Origin: Janthinobacterium sp. 17J80-10
GTDB lineage: Bacteria; Pseudomonadota; Gammaproteobacteria; Burkholderiales; Burkholderiaceae_D
Assembly: GCF_004114795.1 (NCBI RefSeq)
Contig: NZ_CP035311.1
Coordinates: forward strand, 930,001-994,000
Length of the DNA stretch: 64,000 nucleotides
Reading direction: 5' to 3'
Shown here in pieces: positions 19,263 through 26,850 of the stretch. The notes under the pieces are model-generated. The model made no database searches, had not been told where the DNA came from, and saw nothing but the letters and a program-made list of their open reading frames with translations. Numbering within the stretch: position 1 is the first letter of the stretch; every line of letters begins with the position of its first letter. Both the position numbers and the translations under genes were made by a program.

Positions 19263-19705
19263 ATCGGCGCCCTCATCGTCGCACTGATATTGCTGTACGG
19301 GATTTCGCCGTTAGCATTGGCAAATGCCATCCCGAATACGTTTTTAAACAATGGGCGGAAGGCATAACCGCTTATGGTGACTGTCACAGTATTGATGACG
19401 GGATTGGATCCCGCCGTCTGCGTGGCCGGAATGATGACCTTGGAGACGTCAAGGCCAATGACCAGGGGCGTTCCTGTGCCGGCTTTGTTGCCGTATACAA
19501 CCAGATTCTTCGCTTCCGTAGCGCCCGTTCCTGGCGTTTGCACGGATAGATAGCGCGCCGCATCCCTGACCGACTTCGCAAGGGTATTGTACTGATACAT
19601 CGCGCGGCCAAATTCCGTCGTGATGAAACTCAGCAGCAGCAGGAAGGGCAGGATCAGGGCAAGTTCCACCAAGGCAGCGCCTCTTTGTCGGTTTTTTATT
19701 TTCAT
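19259..19705 (-). CDS. tadE: TadE-like minor pseudopilin
   Basis: The 148-residue pseudopilin has the N-terminus MKIKNRQRGAALVELALILPFLLLL: a basic leader, glycine cleavage site and Glu five residues into the mature helix. ATG 19705 has GAGGA six bases upstream. Another ATG at 19717 overlaps the TadG stop and would add four residues. The mature part is beta-rich (VNTVTVTISGYAF). It is translationally linked to genes on both sides. Confidence 0.82.
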   Translation of the reverse strand: MKIKNRQRGAALVELALILPFLLLLSFITTEFGRAMYQYNTLAKSVRDAARYLSVQTPGTGATEAKNLVVYGNKAGTGTPLVIGLDVSKVIIPATQTAGSNPVINTVTVTISGYAFRPLFKNVFGMAFANANGEIPYSNISATMRAPI

Positions 19706-19713
19706 GGCATTCC

Positions 19714-20991
19714 TCATTGCACAAGGACCGGTACCAGCGGCCCAGCGCTTGCTCCTGGAATGCCGTTGGTCGTGCACGGGCTGTTCAATGCGCCGGAATT
19801 TCCGCGAAACTCCAAATGGCCGTCGTCTTTTGGACCACTTAGCGGGTGCAGCATGAACATGCAGGCATAGTCGATCACCTGGTTGCCAGCATTGAGAACC
19901 GGAATCGTGACCAGGCGCCTGTTATAGCCGTGCTGCTGATGCTGGCCGCCGATGCCCGGCGTAGCAAGGTCCTTGAAGCTGTTCAGCTGATTCTGGTTGC
20001 CGAAGACGATCTGGCTTCCATGCTTCAGGCTCGTTCCGGTATCGTCGAACGAGGCATACGCCGCACGCTTGATGAGGTAATTGGCCGCACTCGGATGCGA
20101 GCCGGCGGCTGGCGTGCCGTTAAAAGCGTTTTGCGGCACGGGATTTTTCCAGTTGGTCGCAGTATAGGAATAGCCGGTAAAATCCGGGCGGTTTGCGCTT
20201 GGATCCTCGTTATTCTTGTAAATGCCGAAGCGGTAATTCCAGGGTGTGTCTACGGTCGTTTGGGCGCCCGGCGTGCCAAGAGTGTCGCCGATCCGGGTTC
20301 CGCAGTATCCCCCCTCGGAGAGTTCCTTTTTGGTTTCGTTGGCACTTTTGCTGCCGTCAAGGTTGTACCAGCCGAGCTCGCCCGATCCGGGTATTTTGTT
20401 GCCATATACCGTGACCCATTCGCCTACTTGAAAGCCGTAGTTAGGCGCCGTGCCGCCTGCCTTGGGCCTCAGGGCAACCGGGATCGGGCAGGTGGTTTGG
20501 GCGCTGGCGCGAGTTGCCACCGCCAGCGCCAGCACGTTGCCGGTATTAGGGTAGGTGGCAGGTGTGCCGGCGAAGGCGCCCATTGTATGCAGAAGCCACA
20601 TCCGCACGCCTGCCTGGGTGCGCTGACACTGAGCGTATCTGGCTGCAGCATCGGAGTTGGTCGGCTGGTATGCGGCATCCCTGAAACTGATATCCGTATC
20701 AGTGATGATTCCCTGGCCATTCCATGTGGCGGACTGCAAATCGACCCGGTTCAGATTGCCAGCGGCTTTGCCGGCATTTCTGGCACGGTCGCGCGCGTTG
20801 CTCATGCCATCGAGTTCCTGTGCCGCTGAAAGCGCGCAACTATCCATGGCAGTCTGCAGTTCCGTCTTCACGATGAACAGATGCGCGAGATCCAGGGCAA
20901 TTCCCATGAATCCGAGCAGGAAGAGCAAGGCGAGCGCTACGGTCACGATGATCGCACCGCCTTGCCTGTCTGGATGAACGATTCGCTTCAT
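19714..20991 (-). CDS. tadG: TadG-like pilus-associated protein
   Basis: The 425-residue protein has the TadE/TadG N-terminal helix (RQGGAIIVTVALALLFLLGFMGIALDLAH) and a long periplasmic region. Family members often carry a von Willebrand-type domain there; I do not see a clear MIDAS motif here, and the region has about seven cysteines. TadG-like proteins are thought to anchor or tip the Flp pilus. It follows the second Flp pilin after 58 bp. Confidence 0.75.
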   Translation of the reverse strand: MKRIVHPDRQGGAIIVTVALALLFLLGFMGIALDLAHLFIVKTELQTAMDSCALSAAQELDGMSNARDRARNAGKAAGNLNRVDLQSATWNGQGIITDTDISFRDAAYQPTNSDAAARYAQCQRTQAGVRMWLLHTMGAFAGTPATYPNTGNVLALAVATRASAQTTCPIPVALRPKAGGTAPNYGFQVGEWVTVYGNKIPGSGELGWYNLDGSKSANETKKELSEGGYCGTRIGDTLGTPGAQTTVDTPWNYRFGIYKNNEDPSANRPDFTGYSYTATNWKNPVPQNAFNGTPAAGSHPSAANYLIKRAAYASFDDTGTSLKHGSQIVFGNQNQLNSFKDLATPGIGGQHQQHGYNRRLVTIPVLNAGNQVIDYACMFMLHPLSGPKDDGHLEFRGNSGALNSPCTTNGIPGASAGPLVPVLVQ

Positions 20992-21049
20992 CGAAATGCC
21001 TCCACTTGCTTGACTGATCTATCCTGGAGATTTTCATCCGGTTTTTGTA

Positions 21050-21226
21050 TCAAGCGCATGTTGCCGTGGTCAGACAGGCAGTTAGGCGGCCAATGAAGGT
21101 GGTAAACGTGCCCGTGGTGAAAATCGGCTGCAGAGCGACCACCATGGCAATCGATATCACCGCGATGATCAGCGCGTACTCGATGATCTGGGCACCGTCT
21201 TCGTCCTGCAGAAATTGATTAAGCAT
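21050..21226 (-). CDS. flp: Flp-type pilin (second copy)
   Basis: This is a 58-residue type IVb pilin precursor. The leader MLNQFLQDEDG is followed by the cut site G11|AQIIEY with Glu at +5 and Tyr at +6, then one long hydrophobic helix and a short C-terminus with paired cysteines (TACLTTATCA). It is closely paralogous to the pilin at 21373-21582. ATG 21226 has AAGGGGA upstream; the frame runs open to 21268 without a better start. Such pilins make up the pilus shaft. Confidence 0.93.
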   Translation of the reverse strand: MLNQFLQDEDGAQIIEYALIIAVISIAMVVALQPIFTTGTFTTFIGRLTACLTTATCA

Positions 21227-21315
21227 GAAAATCCCCTTGTAAATGCAGATTACGGTAGTGCTCCGCATGGCTGGATGGGCGAACTTTCCTGTGCCGCAGG
21301 CTTATGTATTCAAGC

Positions 21316-21349
21316 GGGTGGCAGCGCGGGCTATCGGCGCGCGCCACCC
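21316..21349 (-). other. Strong stem-loop between the two flp genes
   Basis: GGGTGGC (21316-21322) pairs with GCCACCC (21343-21349), and inside it GCGCG (21324-21328) pairs with CGCGC (21338-21342) around a 9-nt loop. No U-run follows on the minus strand, so it is more likely a stabiliser or partial attenuator of the abundant flp1 message than a full terminator. Confidence 0.5.
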
Positions 21350-21372
21350 ACGACTGCCATTTGCAGCCTGGA

Positions 21373-21582
21373 TCAGACGCAGTTAGCCGTGGTCAGGCAG
21401 GTGGTTACGCGGCCGATGAAGGTGGTAAAGCCACCGCCATTCGCCGTCAATGCCTGCAGTGCGACTACCAGGGCAATCGAGACGACGGCGATGATCAGCG
21501 CATATTCGACCACTTGGGCGCCATCCTCGTCTTTGGCGAAGGAGCGAATGGCATTGCGCATCGTATTGACAAGCTGGTTCAT
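21373..21582 (-). CDS. flp: Flp-type pilin (first copy)
   Basis: The 69-residue type IVb pilin precursor has the leader MNQLVNTMRNAIRSFAKDEDG, cleavage at G21|AQVVEY, a hydrophobic helix to about residue 46, and a C-terminal half that repeats the ending of the second copy (FIGRVTTCLTTANCV). ATG 21582 has a GAGG ribosome site. It is transcribed first of the tandem pair. The different leaders but near-identical mature helices and tails point to a local gene duplication. Confidence 0.93.
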   Translation of the reverse strand: MNQLVNTMRNAIRSFAKDEDGAQVVEYALIIAVVSIALVVALQALTANGGGFTTFIGRVTTCLTTANCV

Positions 21583-21680
21583 TTTTTTACCTCATTCAGG
21601 TTGGTTGGAAAAAGCTACTGCTTGCTGCCTACTGCTACTGCGGTCCTACAAAAAATCAGTTCCTCCAATCGTTGCGCTCC

Positions 21681-21950
21681 TTATCTGCCATTGCCGATGG
21701 CGCCACCGATATTGATTACATTGACCACGGGTGGCGGTTCCTTGAAGGAATTCTGGTAGCGCACGATCGACTCTTGCGCCGCCTTGCCATCCATGCCGGC
21801 AAGCTGTTCCTGTTTTTTTCCGGCGTCCGGATCGATGGTCATTCTCATCCGGGCATCGCGCACGGCATCGCCGAATTTCGTGTCGTAGTGCGGCGTGGTG
21901 GAGCACCCTGCCACCAGGCAAAGCATGATTGGGCCAGCTAGTTTGTTCAT
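21681..21950 (-). CDS. Small lipoprotein of the tad locus
   Basis: This is an 89-residue predicted lipoprotein with a signal peptide ending in LVAGC (lipobox, Cys16). The rest is mostly polar and may be unstructured, with a Pro/Val/Ile-rich end (EPPPVVNVINIGGAIG). ATG 21950 has GGAGA upstream; an ATG at 21974 overlaps the secretin stop and is less likely. From its position between secretin and pilins it may serve as a pilotin or secretin partner (an RcpB-like role). That is inference from position only. Confidence 0.7.
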   Translation of the reverse strand: MNKLAGPIMLCLVAGCSTTPHYDTKFGDAVRDARMRMTIDPDAGKKQEQLAGMDGKAAQESIVRYQNSFKEPPPVVNVINIGGAIGNGR

Positions 21951-21970
21951 TGCAGTCTCCGTTTGCAGGT

Positions 21971-23530
21971 TCATGGATTGCCAGGGGATACGGTTTCTTT
22001 GGCCTTGCCTTCGGCTGAACCCATGAACAGCACGTCACTGCGATTGGGCTCGATATGGTTGTCGGTGGGCAGCGCCGCCGCAGTCTGCATGGGTTTGACC
22101 ATGCGCGGCGTCACAATGAAGATCAGTTCGGTCTGATCCTTTTGAAACTCGGTCGAGCGGAACAGCGCACCTAGCAACGGAATTTCGCCCAGGCCCGGAA
22201 AGCGGCTGATGGTTTCCGTAATGTTGTTGCGGATTAGGCCGGCGATGGCAAAGCTTTGGCCATCGCCAAGCTGTACTGTAGTGTCGATGCGGCGCGTGGT
22301 AATCGAGGGCAGCACCGACGTTACGCCATTGACTGTAGTGAAGGGCGAGCCGGTTTGCGACAGCTCCGAGACTTCGGACACCAGTTTGAGATTGACCTTG
22401 CCGCCAGCCAGTACCGTGGGCATGAATTTCAGGCCGACGCCGAATTCCTTTTCCTCCAGCGTGATCGTGGAGCCGCCGCCAGTGTTGCTTTGCGCGACCG
22501 GTATGAAAATCCTGCCGCCGGACAGGAAACTTGCCGACTGGCCGCTGATCGCCATGATGTTCGGCTCTGCCAGGATACGGACCAGGCCGTCTTTTTTCTC
22601 GGCATCGATGCCGAGCAGGGATGCGCCACTTCCGGCGGTGCTCAGGCTTGCCGCCGCTGCCCCCGAGCCTCCGCCAATGGCGCCTGTCGCAGCGCCTGTC
22701 AAGGCGCTTGCAACATTCGGCCTGAACTGACCAAGGATGGCCGGCCCGCCACCGAAAATCCCCGACAGGATGCGGGAAGTCCCGCCCGCAGTCGTGTAAA
22801 GCCGGGCAAAATTGATGCCGAACTTGTCGAGCAGCGACTTGCTCACTTCGGCGATTTTCACTTCCAGCATCACCTGCTGCGGGGTGGATAGGCGCAGCAA
22901 ATTGACCACCTTTTTGCCATCCACATAGGAACTTGCGAGGCGCACGGCCTCATCCAGTTTGACGGCGTCGCTGACTATGCCGCTCAGGACCAGCGCATTT
23001 TCCGCGGCATGTACCTTGATCCCTGTTTCCTCCGGCATCAGCAAGCCGAGCTTCGCCTGCAAGCTGTTGGGGTCAACGGTCACGATGATGTCCTTGATCG
23101 TGCAGCGTCCTCCCGTGCCCTGCAGGACGACGTTCATCGAGCCGGCTTTCTTGCCCAGGACGAACAGTTCGTTTGGCCCCATCAGGGCGATGTCGACATG
23201 TCCCACGCCATCCGACCCGGCCGTCTGCGGCGGCCCCATGGCGGCACTTTTGTCATTCTTGTCCGCTGGTTCGTTCGGAATCACGGCACGGCTTGCGGGC
23301 GAGCCGCCGACCACGATCCGGGATGCCGGAAAGTCCAGCGGGATGACCGTCGATTTACCGAGAACTACATAGACCGGCGCATCCACCTTGGCCGAGGTGC
23401 ATGATTTCAACGCGGCGCCGCTGACAGCGTGCGTGTCGGTCGGCTTGCCGGCCGGCTTGTCGGCGGAAAAGGCGTGGCTGCTCAATGCCAGTGCCGTGAG
23501 GAGCATTGCGTTTGTACGATTAGTCAGCAC
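21971..23530 (-). CDS. rcpA: Secretin of the Tad pilus, RcpA/CpaC
   Basis: The 519-residue outer-membrane secretin forms the exit channel of the Flp pilus. It has a Sec signal peptide (about 1-22), an N-terminal domain with VVLGKSTVIPLDFPASRIVVG, a BON/N1-like region near 165-205, and the C-terminal secretin domain with VEVSELSQTGSPF, a Ser/Gly/Ala-rich insert near 285-315, and the ending PLLGALFRSTEFQKDQTELIFIVTPRMV. It lies 12 bp after cpaB. Confidence 0.92.
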   Translation of the reverse strand: MLTNRTNAMLLTALALSSHAFSADKPAGKPTDTHAVSGAALKSCTSAKVDAPVYVVLGKSTVIPLDFPASRIVVGGSPASRAVIPNEPADKNDKSAAMGPPQTAGSDGVGHVDIALMGPNELFVLGKKAGSMNVVLQGTGGRCTIKDIIVTVDPNSLQAKLGLLMPEETGIKVHAAENALVLSGIVSDAVKLDEAVRLASSYVDGKKVVNLLRLSTPQQVMLEVKIAEVSKSLLDKFGINFARLYTTAGGTSRILSGIFGGGPAILGQFRPNVASALTGAATGAIGGGSGAAAASLSTAGSGASLLGIDAEKKDGLVRILAEPNIMAISGQSASFLSGGRIFIPVAQSNTGGGSTITLEEKEFGVGLKFMPTVLAGGKVNLKLVSEVSELSQTGSPFTTVNGVTSVLPSITTRRIDTTVQLGDGQSFAIAGLIRNNITETISRFPGLGEIPLLGALFRSTEFQKDQTELIFIVTPRMVKPMQTAAALPTDNHIEPNRSDVLFMGSAEGKAKETVSPGNP

Positions 23531-23542
23531 TTTGTCTGCTCC

Positions 23543-24409
23543 TTAATTAGAATTTTTGAAGCAATTAACGGTACGGCTGCCGCCCTGGATCACTTCAATG
23601 CAATGGGAAGGGGGCTGAACGTCCGGCCTGACGCGAGCTACTGCAGGTTTGGCGGAAACCGGTTGCCTGGGCGCGCTCGCCAGCTTCACCGGCACGGTCG
23701 CCACTTCGCCAAACAGCTGTTTCTTCGTGATGCCGACGGTGGCGACGCTTAACTTGTCAACCTGATTGCGCAGCACCAGCGAAAGGGTGCCGACGTTGCG
23801 GGCGAGGTCGAGCTTTTCGGAGTCTTCCGGACTCAGTTCCAGCGTCACTGCGCTGACCACTTTTGGTTTGGTATCGTCCCGGCTCGCTTCCTGCGCCACG
23901 GCCAGAACGAGGACATGTTCCAGCACGGTCTTGCTGATCTGCTTGGAGTCGTCATGCCGGTTGTCGCCGTCGCGCTGGGTGTTGACCATAACATCGACGT
24001 AATTGCCCGGCAGGGCAAAGCCGGCCACGCCAACCACATCATTGACCCGCACCGTCATTGCGCGTTTGCCTTCGGCGATGACGGCCGAGAGGCCGCCACG
24101 TGTGCCCACAGGGGCGAGCTTCCCTTCAAGAATCGGCTCGCCGCGCAGCACGCTCACTTTCGCGACGCGCTCCTGCAATTCCGCGAGATCCTTGAACGTG
24201 CCGGCAGGGACGGAGCCGCTCGGCCAGTCTACCGTTGTCAGCATTTGCGGCGTGATCTTGTTGCCAAGTTCGATGTCGATTGTCGCGACGACAACCTTGT
24301 TGGAGGCGATTTTTGCCTGTTGTGAAATCCATCCCGCAGCATAGACCGCGGCCGCCAGGCCGATCAGCAATGCGAGGAAAAGCAAGCTAAATGCTTTGAG
24401 GTTTTTCAT
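23543..24409 (-). CDS. cpaB: Flp pilus assembly protein CpaB/RcpC
   Basis: The 288-residue protein has one N-terminal transmembrane helix (about 7-28) and a periplasmic SAF domain (VVVATIDIELGNKITPQML), then the RcpC/CpaB block (GLSAVIAEGKRAMTVRVNDVVGVAGFALPGNYVDVM). CpaB proteins work with the secretin in the periplasm. ATG 24409 has GGGCGGGAT upstream; the frame is open to 24424. The C-terminus holds two cysteines (SHCIEVIQGGSRTVNCF). Confidence 0.9.
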   Translation of the reverse strand: MKNLKAFSLLFLALLIGLAAAVYAAGWISQQAKIASNKVVVATIDIELGNKITPQMLTTVDWPSGSVPAGTFKDLAELQERVAKVSVLRGEPILEGKLAPVGTRGGLSAVIAEGKRAMTVRVNDVVGVAGFALPGNYVDVMVNTQRDGDNRHDDSKQISKTVLEHVLVLAVAQEASRDDTKPKVVSAVTLELSPEDSEKLDLARNVGTLSLVLRNQVDKLSVATVGITKKQLFGEVATVPVKLASAPRQPVSAKPAVARVRPDVQPPSHCIEVIQGGSRTVNCFKNSN

Positions 24410-24439
24410 ATCCCGCCCTGACAAGGTTTATTCCATCGT

Positions 24440-25021
24440 TTATAAAAAGCCCAACTGCCTGGCCACGACATACCCGATCGTGGCGATGCAGATGCTGACG
24501 CCATAAGGGAGTTTTCCAACCGAGTTGTCGACGGCAACCTGCCCGGTTCCGACCGTGCCCGCCAGGGCCGAGACCGTCATTGTCTGAAGCAGCTGCTTGA
24601 TATTGCCCAGCATGCTGCCCAGGACCCCTCTGGCTAGGGCAAAACCCAGAGCAAGGATGCCGCCCAGGATGAACGTCGCAAGGACTGCAAAGATGACGTC
24701 GTGGACTCCGAGAAAACTCCCCGCCATGGCCATCAACTTCACGTCGCCCGCACCCATGGCTTTGAGGGCATACATTGGAATCATCAGTACCAGACCGAGC
24801 GCCAGGCCGCCGAATGCCCAGAGGAATCCGCCATGCATCGGAAACGGCACGAACACGCTGTAAGTCAGTCCAAATGCCGCGCCGCCCAGCGTGAGCCAGT
24901 TCGGAATCCTGTAGGTGCGGACATCGTGAATGGCGGCGGTCACCAGTAAAACGAACAGGACAGCGTTGCGCGGATCCACGGCGAGCATCGCGAGAAGTTC
25001 AAGCATGGCTGCCTCATTCAT
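24440..25021 (-). CDS. tadV: Prepilin peptidase TadV/CpaA (type IV, A24 family)
   Basis: This 193-residue membrane aspartic protease trims Flp and pseudopilin leaders. The two catalytic aspartates are visible: D33 in AIHDVRTYRIPN and D93 in the GxGD motif MGAGDVKLM. It is short because, like CpaA, it lacks the N-terminal methylase domain of PilD. Start ATG 25021 has AAGGAA upstream; ATG 25006 (with GAGG) would lose five residues. It lies 68 bp after the mini-pilin. Confidence 0.92.
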   Translation of the reverse strand: MNEAAMLELLAMLAVDPRNAVLFVLLVTAAIHDVRTYRIPNWLTLGGAAFGLTYSVFVPFPMHGGFLWAFGGLALGLVLMIPMYALKAMGAGDVKLMAMAGSFLGVHDVIFAVLATFILGGILALGFALARGVLGSMLGNIKQLLQTMTVSALAGTVGTGQVAVDNSVGKLPYGVSICIATIGYVVARQLGFL

Positions 25022-25089
25022 GATCTGGTTCCTTGGCCGTGACCTGAAAACGTCATTGAACTATCGATGGGTGCCCTTAGGGGCACGGA

Positions 25090-25230
25090 CTATGCACGCG
25101 TTCCGAAGGCTAACCACGCAATGATGCAAAATACGGCGAAGAGCGATGCAAGCAGCACATATTCGGTGAGCGACGTACCGGCTTCATCACGCAAGAGGAT
25201 GACAGGGGATAAGTGCTCAATGAATTGCAT
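25090..25230 (-). CDS. Mini Flp-like pilin/pseudopilin, 46 aa, first gene of the tad operon
   Basis: A short open frame from ATG 25230 to TAG 25090-25092, with AGGAG seven bases before the start, encodes 46 residues. The leader ends RDEAG, followed by TSLTEYVLLASLFAVF: glycine cut site G18, Glu at +5 and Tyr at +6, exactly the spacing of the two full Flp pilins, then a hydrophobic helix and a basic end GTRA. It lacks the C-terminal segment and cysteines of Flp. It sits directly before the prepilin peptidase and is probably a processed minor pilin or an assembly cap. Confidence 0.75.
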   Translation of the reverse strand: MQFIEHLSPVILLRDEAGTSLTEYVLLASLFAVFCIIAWLAFGTRA

Positions 25231-25529
25231 GCAGTGCTCCTGTTGGGTTGCGATGCGGATGAATGAAGTATAGAAACCGGGACTGAATCCGCCATGGGCC
25301 TTGCATCCCTTAATGGGCAGGACAGAGCACCCTTTGTTTTGCGCGCCGGGCAGGACAAATCAACTAGGCCGCATCAGGTGGGCATAGGCGACAGACATTT
25401 TGGGCGATTGCTTTTAAGATTTCCGAAAGTAAATTGATTCGTTGACCTTGAAATGCATTGTTTCATTGATAATATCTTTGACGTTGCCCTCGAAATGCGC
25501 GACGATCCTTTCATTTGGGTTGCGACAGT
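25231..25529. promoter_or_regulatory. Divergent control region between the tad operon and the DNA glycosylase
   Basis: This 299-bp gap must hold the promoter of the tad operon and that of the glycosylase gene. It contains a near-perfect direct repeat: GTTGACCTTGAAATGC at 25441-25456 and GTTGCCCTCGAAATGC at 25483-25498 (14 of 16 identical, starts 42 bp apart, four helical turns). No convincing sigma-70 or sigma-54 promoter for the tad side stood out. Confidence 0.4.
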
Positions 25530-26081
25530 ATGCATAAGCTGCCTCGTTCCTTTTATGCGCGCGACACGGTCGACGTCGCGCGCGACCTTCTGGGCATGCA
25601 TCTGGTCCACATCGTCGACGGTGTCGCGCGCGTCGGGCGCATCGTCGAGACCGAGGCTTATGTCGGCGCGCATGACCTGGCCGCCCATTCTTCCAAAGGC
25701 AGGACGCCCCGCACACGGATCATGTTCGGCCCGTCCGGCTATGCCTATGTTTACCTGATCTACGGCATGCATCACTGCGTGAATGTTGTCACCGAATGCG
25801 AAGGACATGGCGCGGCCGTGCTGTTGCGGGCGCTGGAGCCGGTGCGCAACCTGGAGGGGAAAACCAGCGGCCCCGGTTTGCTGTGCAAGGCCATGGCCAT
25901 CGACTTGCGGCTGAATGCCCATGATCTCCTGAGCGACGATTTTTACGTTGCCGATGACAACGCGCCGAAATCCTGGAACATTGTTGCCCGCCCCCGTATC
26001 GGCGTCGATTACGCCGGCGAATGGGCCGGGCGCGAATTGCGCTTTTATATCCAGGACAATCCCTGGGTATCGCGAAAATAG
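25530..26081 (+). CDS. mpg: 3-methyladenine DNA glycosylase (AAG/MPG family)
   Basis: This 183-residue base-excision repair enzyme removes alkylated purines. AAG-fold motifs visible are LGMHLVH, the catalytic region RIVETEAYVGAHDLAAHS (Glu of ETEAY as general base), the tyrosine-rich strand YAYVYLIYGMHHCVNVV, and SGPGLLCKAMAID. The size fits short bacterial AAG proteins (180-200). ATG 25530 is used; a TTG at 25515 is in frame. It is a single gene and shares its upstream region with the tad operon. Confidence 0.93.
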   Translation: MHKLPRSFYARDTVDVARDLLGMHLVHIVDGVARVGRIVETEAYVGAHDLAAHSSKGRTPRTRIMFGPSGYAYVYLIYGMHHCVNVVTECEGHGAAVLLRALEPVRNLEGKTSGPGLLCKAMAIDLRLNAHDLLSDDFYVADDNAPKSWNIVARPRIGVDYAGEWAGRELRFYIQDNPWVSRK

Positions 26082-26135
26082 GCGTGCGCCATACTGAGGC
26101 GTGCCGGCTGCGCGCACCGAATTGGTTCCAGTGGA

Positions 26136-26151
26136 TGCACTAAATCGTGCA
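26136..26151 (+). promoter_or_regulatory. NtrC-like dyad upstream of the sigma-54 promoter
   Basis: TGCAC and GTGCA are separated by six bases (TAAATC), matching the ends of the NtrC enhancer consensus TGCACC-N5-GGTGCA but one base shorter overall. Its centre is about 60 bp before the predicted transcription start of the ATPase-cyanase operon. It is suggestive of nitrogen control, not proof. Confidence 0.45.
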
Positions 26152-26179
26152 ATCTCCGCGCCAATTCCCCATGCGCGAC

Positions 26180-26195
26180 TGGCACGTGCCTTGCA
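26180..26195 (+). promoter_or_regulatory. Sigma-54 promoter of the ATPase-cyanase operon
   Basis: TGGCACGTGCCTTGCA matches the -24/-12 consensus TGGCAC-N5-TTGCA, with GG and GC exactly 10 bp apart. The predicted start is near 26206, giving a leader of about 30 nt before ATG 26235. It lies between genes, in the right orientation, with an NtrC-like dyad upstream. Confidence 0.75.
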
Positions 26196-26234
26196 AGGGA
26201 TCGGGGTATTCCTGGCTCCATCCGTGGCACAACC

Positions 26235-26816
26235 ATGTCCTCATTCACAAATATCTCCTTCGATGCTGATTTGATGCTCTGGCGTGACAGGCTGACGCTA
26301 CTGCTGGAATTGCCTGCGGCCGAACGTGCGCGCGAACTCCCGGCGGTGCTGGCGCAATTACGCAAACTGTCTGCCCATGCGTACATGGCAATGGAGGCAA
26401 ACGAGGGGTTGATCACGGCGCTTGAATGGCAGATTCAGGAATTCTCGAATGCCCACGCAGTGCAGTGCAACTCAACGATCGAACTGGAGCCCGACAGCAT
26501 CGCGCCGGCTGGCGTGCTTGCCACCACGGCGCTTCGCATATTTCAGGAAATGCTGAGCAACGTGACGCGTCACGCGCGGGCTACATCGGTGCGCATTCGC
26601 ATCAAGTTGGCGCGTGCGCTGCTGCAAATGGATGTTACCGATGACGGCATAGGGGCGTTGCCCGAGTCATTCGAGTGTTCCCGATCGTATGGTGTCCTGG
26701 GCATGCGCAGGCAGGCCCTGAATTTCGGCGGCAGCCTGCACATCTTTAGTGTGCAGGGCGGAGGCACCCATGTCTGCCTGCGCCTGCCCCTGGCATTGCC
26801 AGGAGCCGCTGCATGA
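26235..26816 (+). CDS. Stand-alone histidine-kinase ATPase domain protein (NarX-like, no phospho-acceptor)
   Basis: This is a 193-residue soluble protein. Its C-terminal two thirds is a complete NarX/DegS-type HATPase domain: N box LRIFQEMLSNVTRHA, DxGxG as DDGIG, then YGVLGMRRQALNFGG and the last strand GGGTHVCLRLPL. The N-terminal 90 residues resemble only the second half of a dimerisation domain, with no HisKA_3 H-box, so it cannot autophosphorylate in the usual way. It may phosphorylate or bind another kinase or be a switch kinase. It is the first gene after the sigma-54 promoter, 34 bp before cyanase. Confidence 0.8.
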   Translation: MSSFTNISFDADLMLWRDRLTLLLELPAAERARELPAVLAQLRKLSAHAYMAMEANEGLITALEWQIQEFSNAHAVQCNSTIELEPDSIAPAGVLATTALRIFQEMLSNVTRHARATSVRIRIKLARALLQMDVTDDGIGALPESFECSRSYGVLGMRRQALNFGGSLHIFSVQGGGTHVCLRLPLALPGAAA

Positions 26817-26850
26817 GGCGCTTTAATTATTCCCACACAAGGAGTTTTCC

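Noticed and set aside
20340-20354. Sigma-54-like match (GG-N10-GC) on the plus strand
   Set aside because: It lies inside the tadG-like coding region in antisense orientation with no plus-strand gene downstream, and its -12 element (CTGC) is poor.
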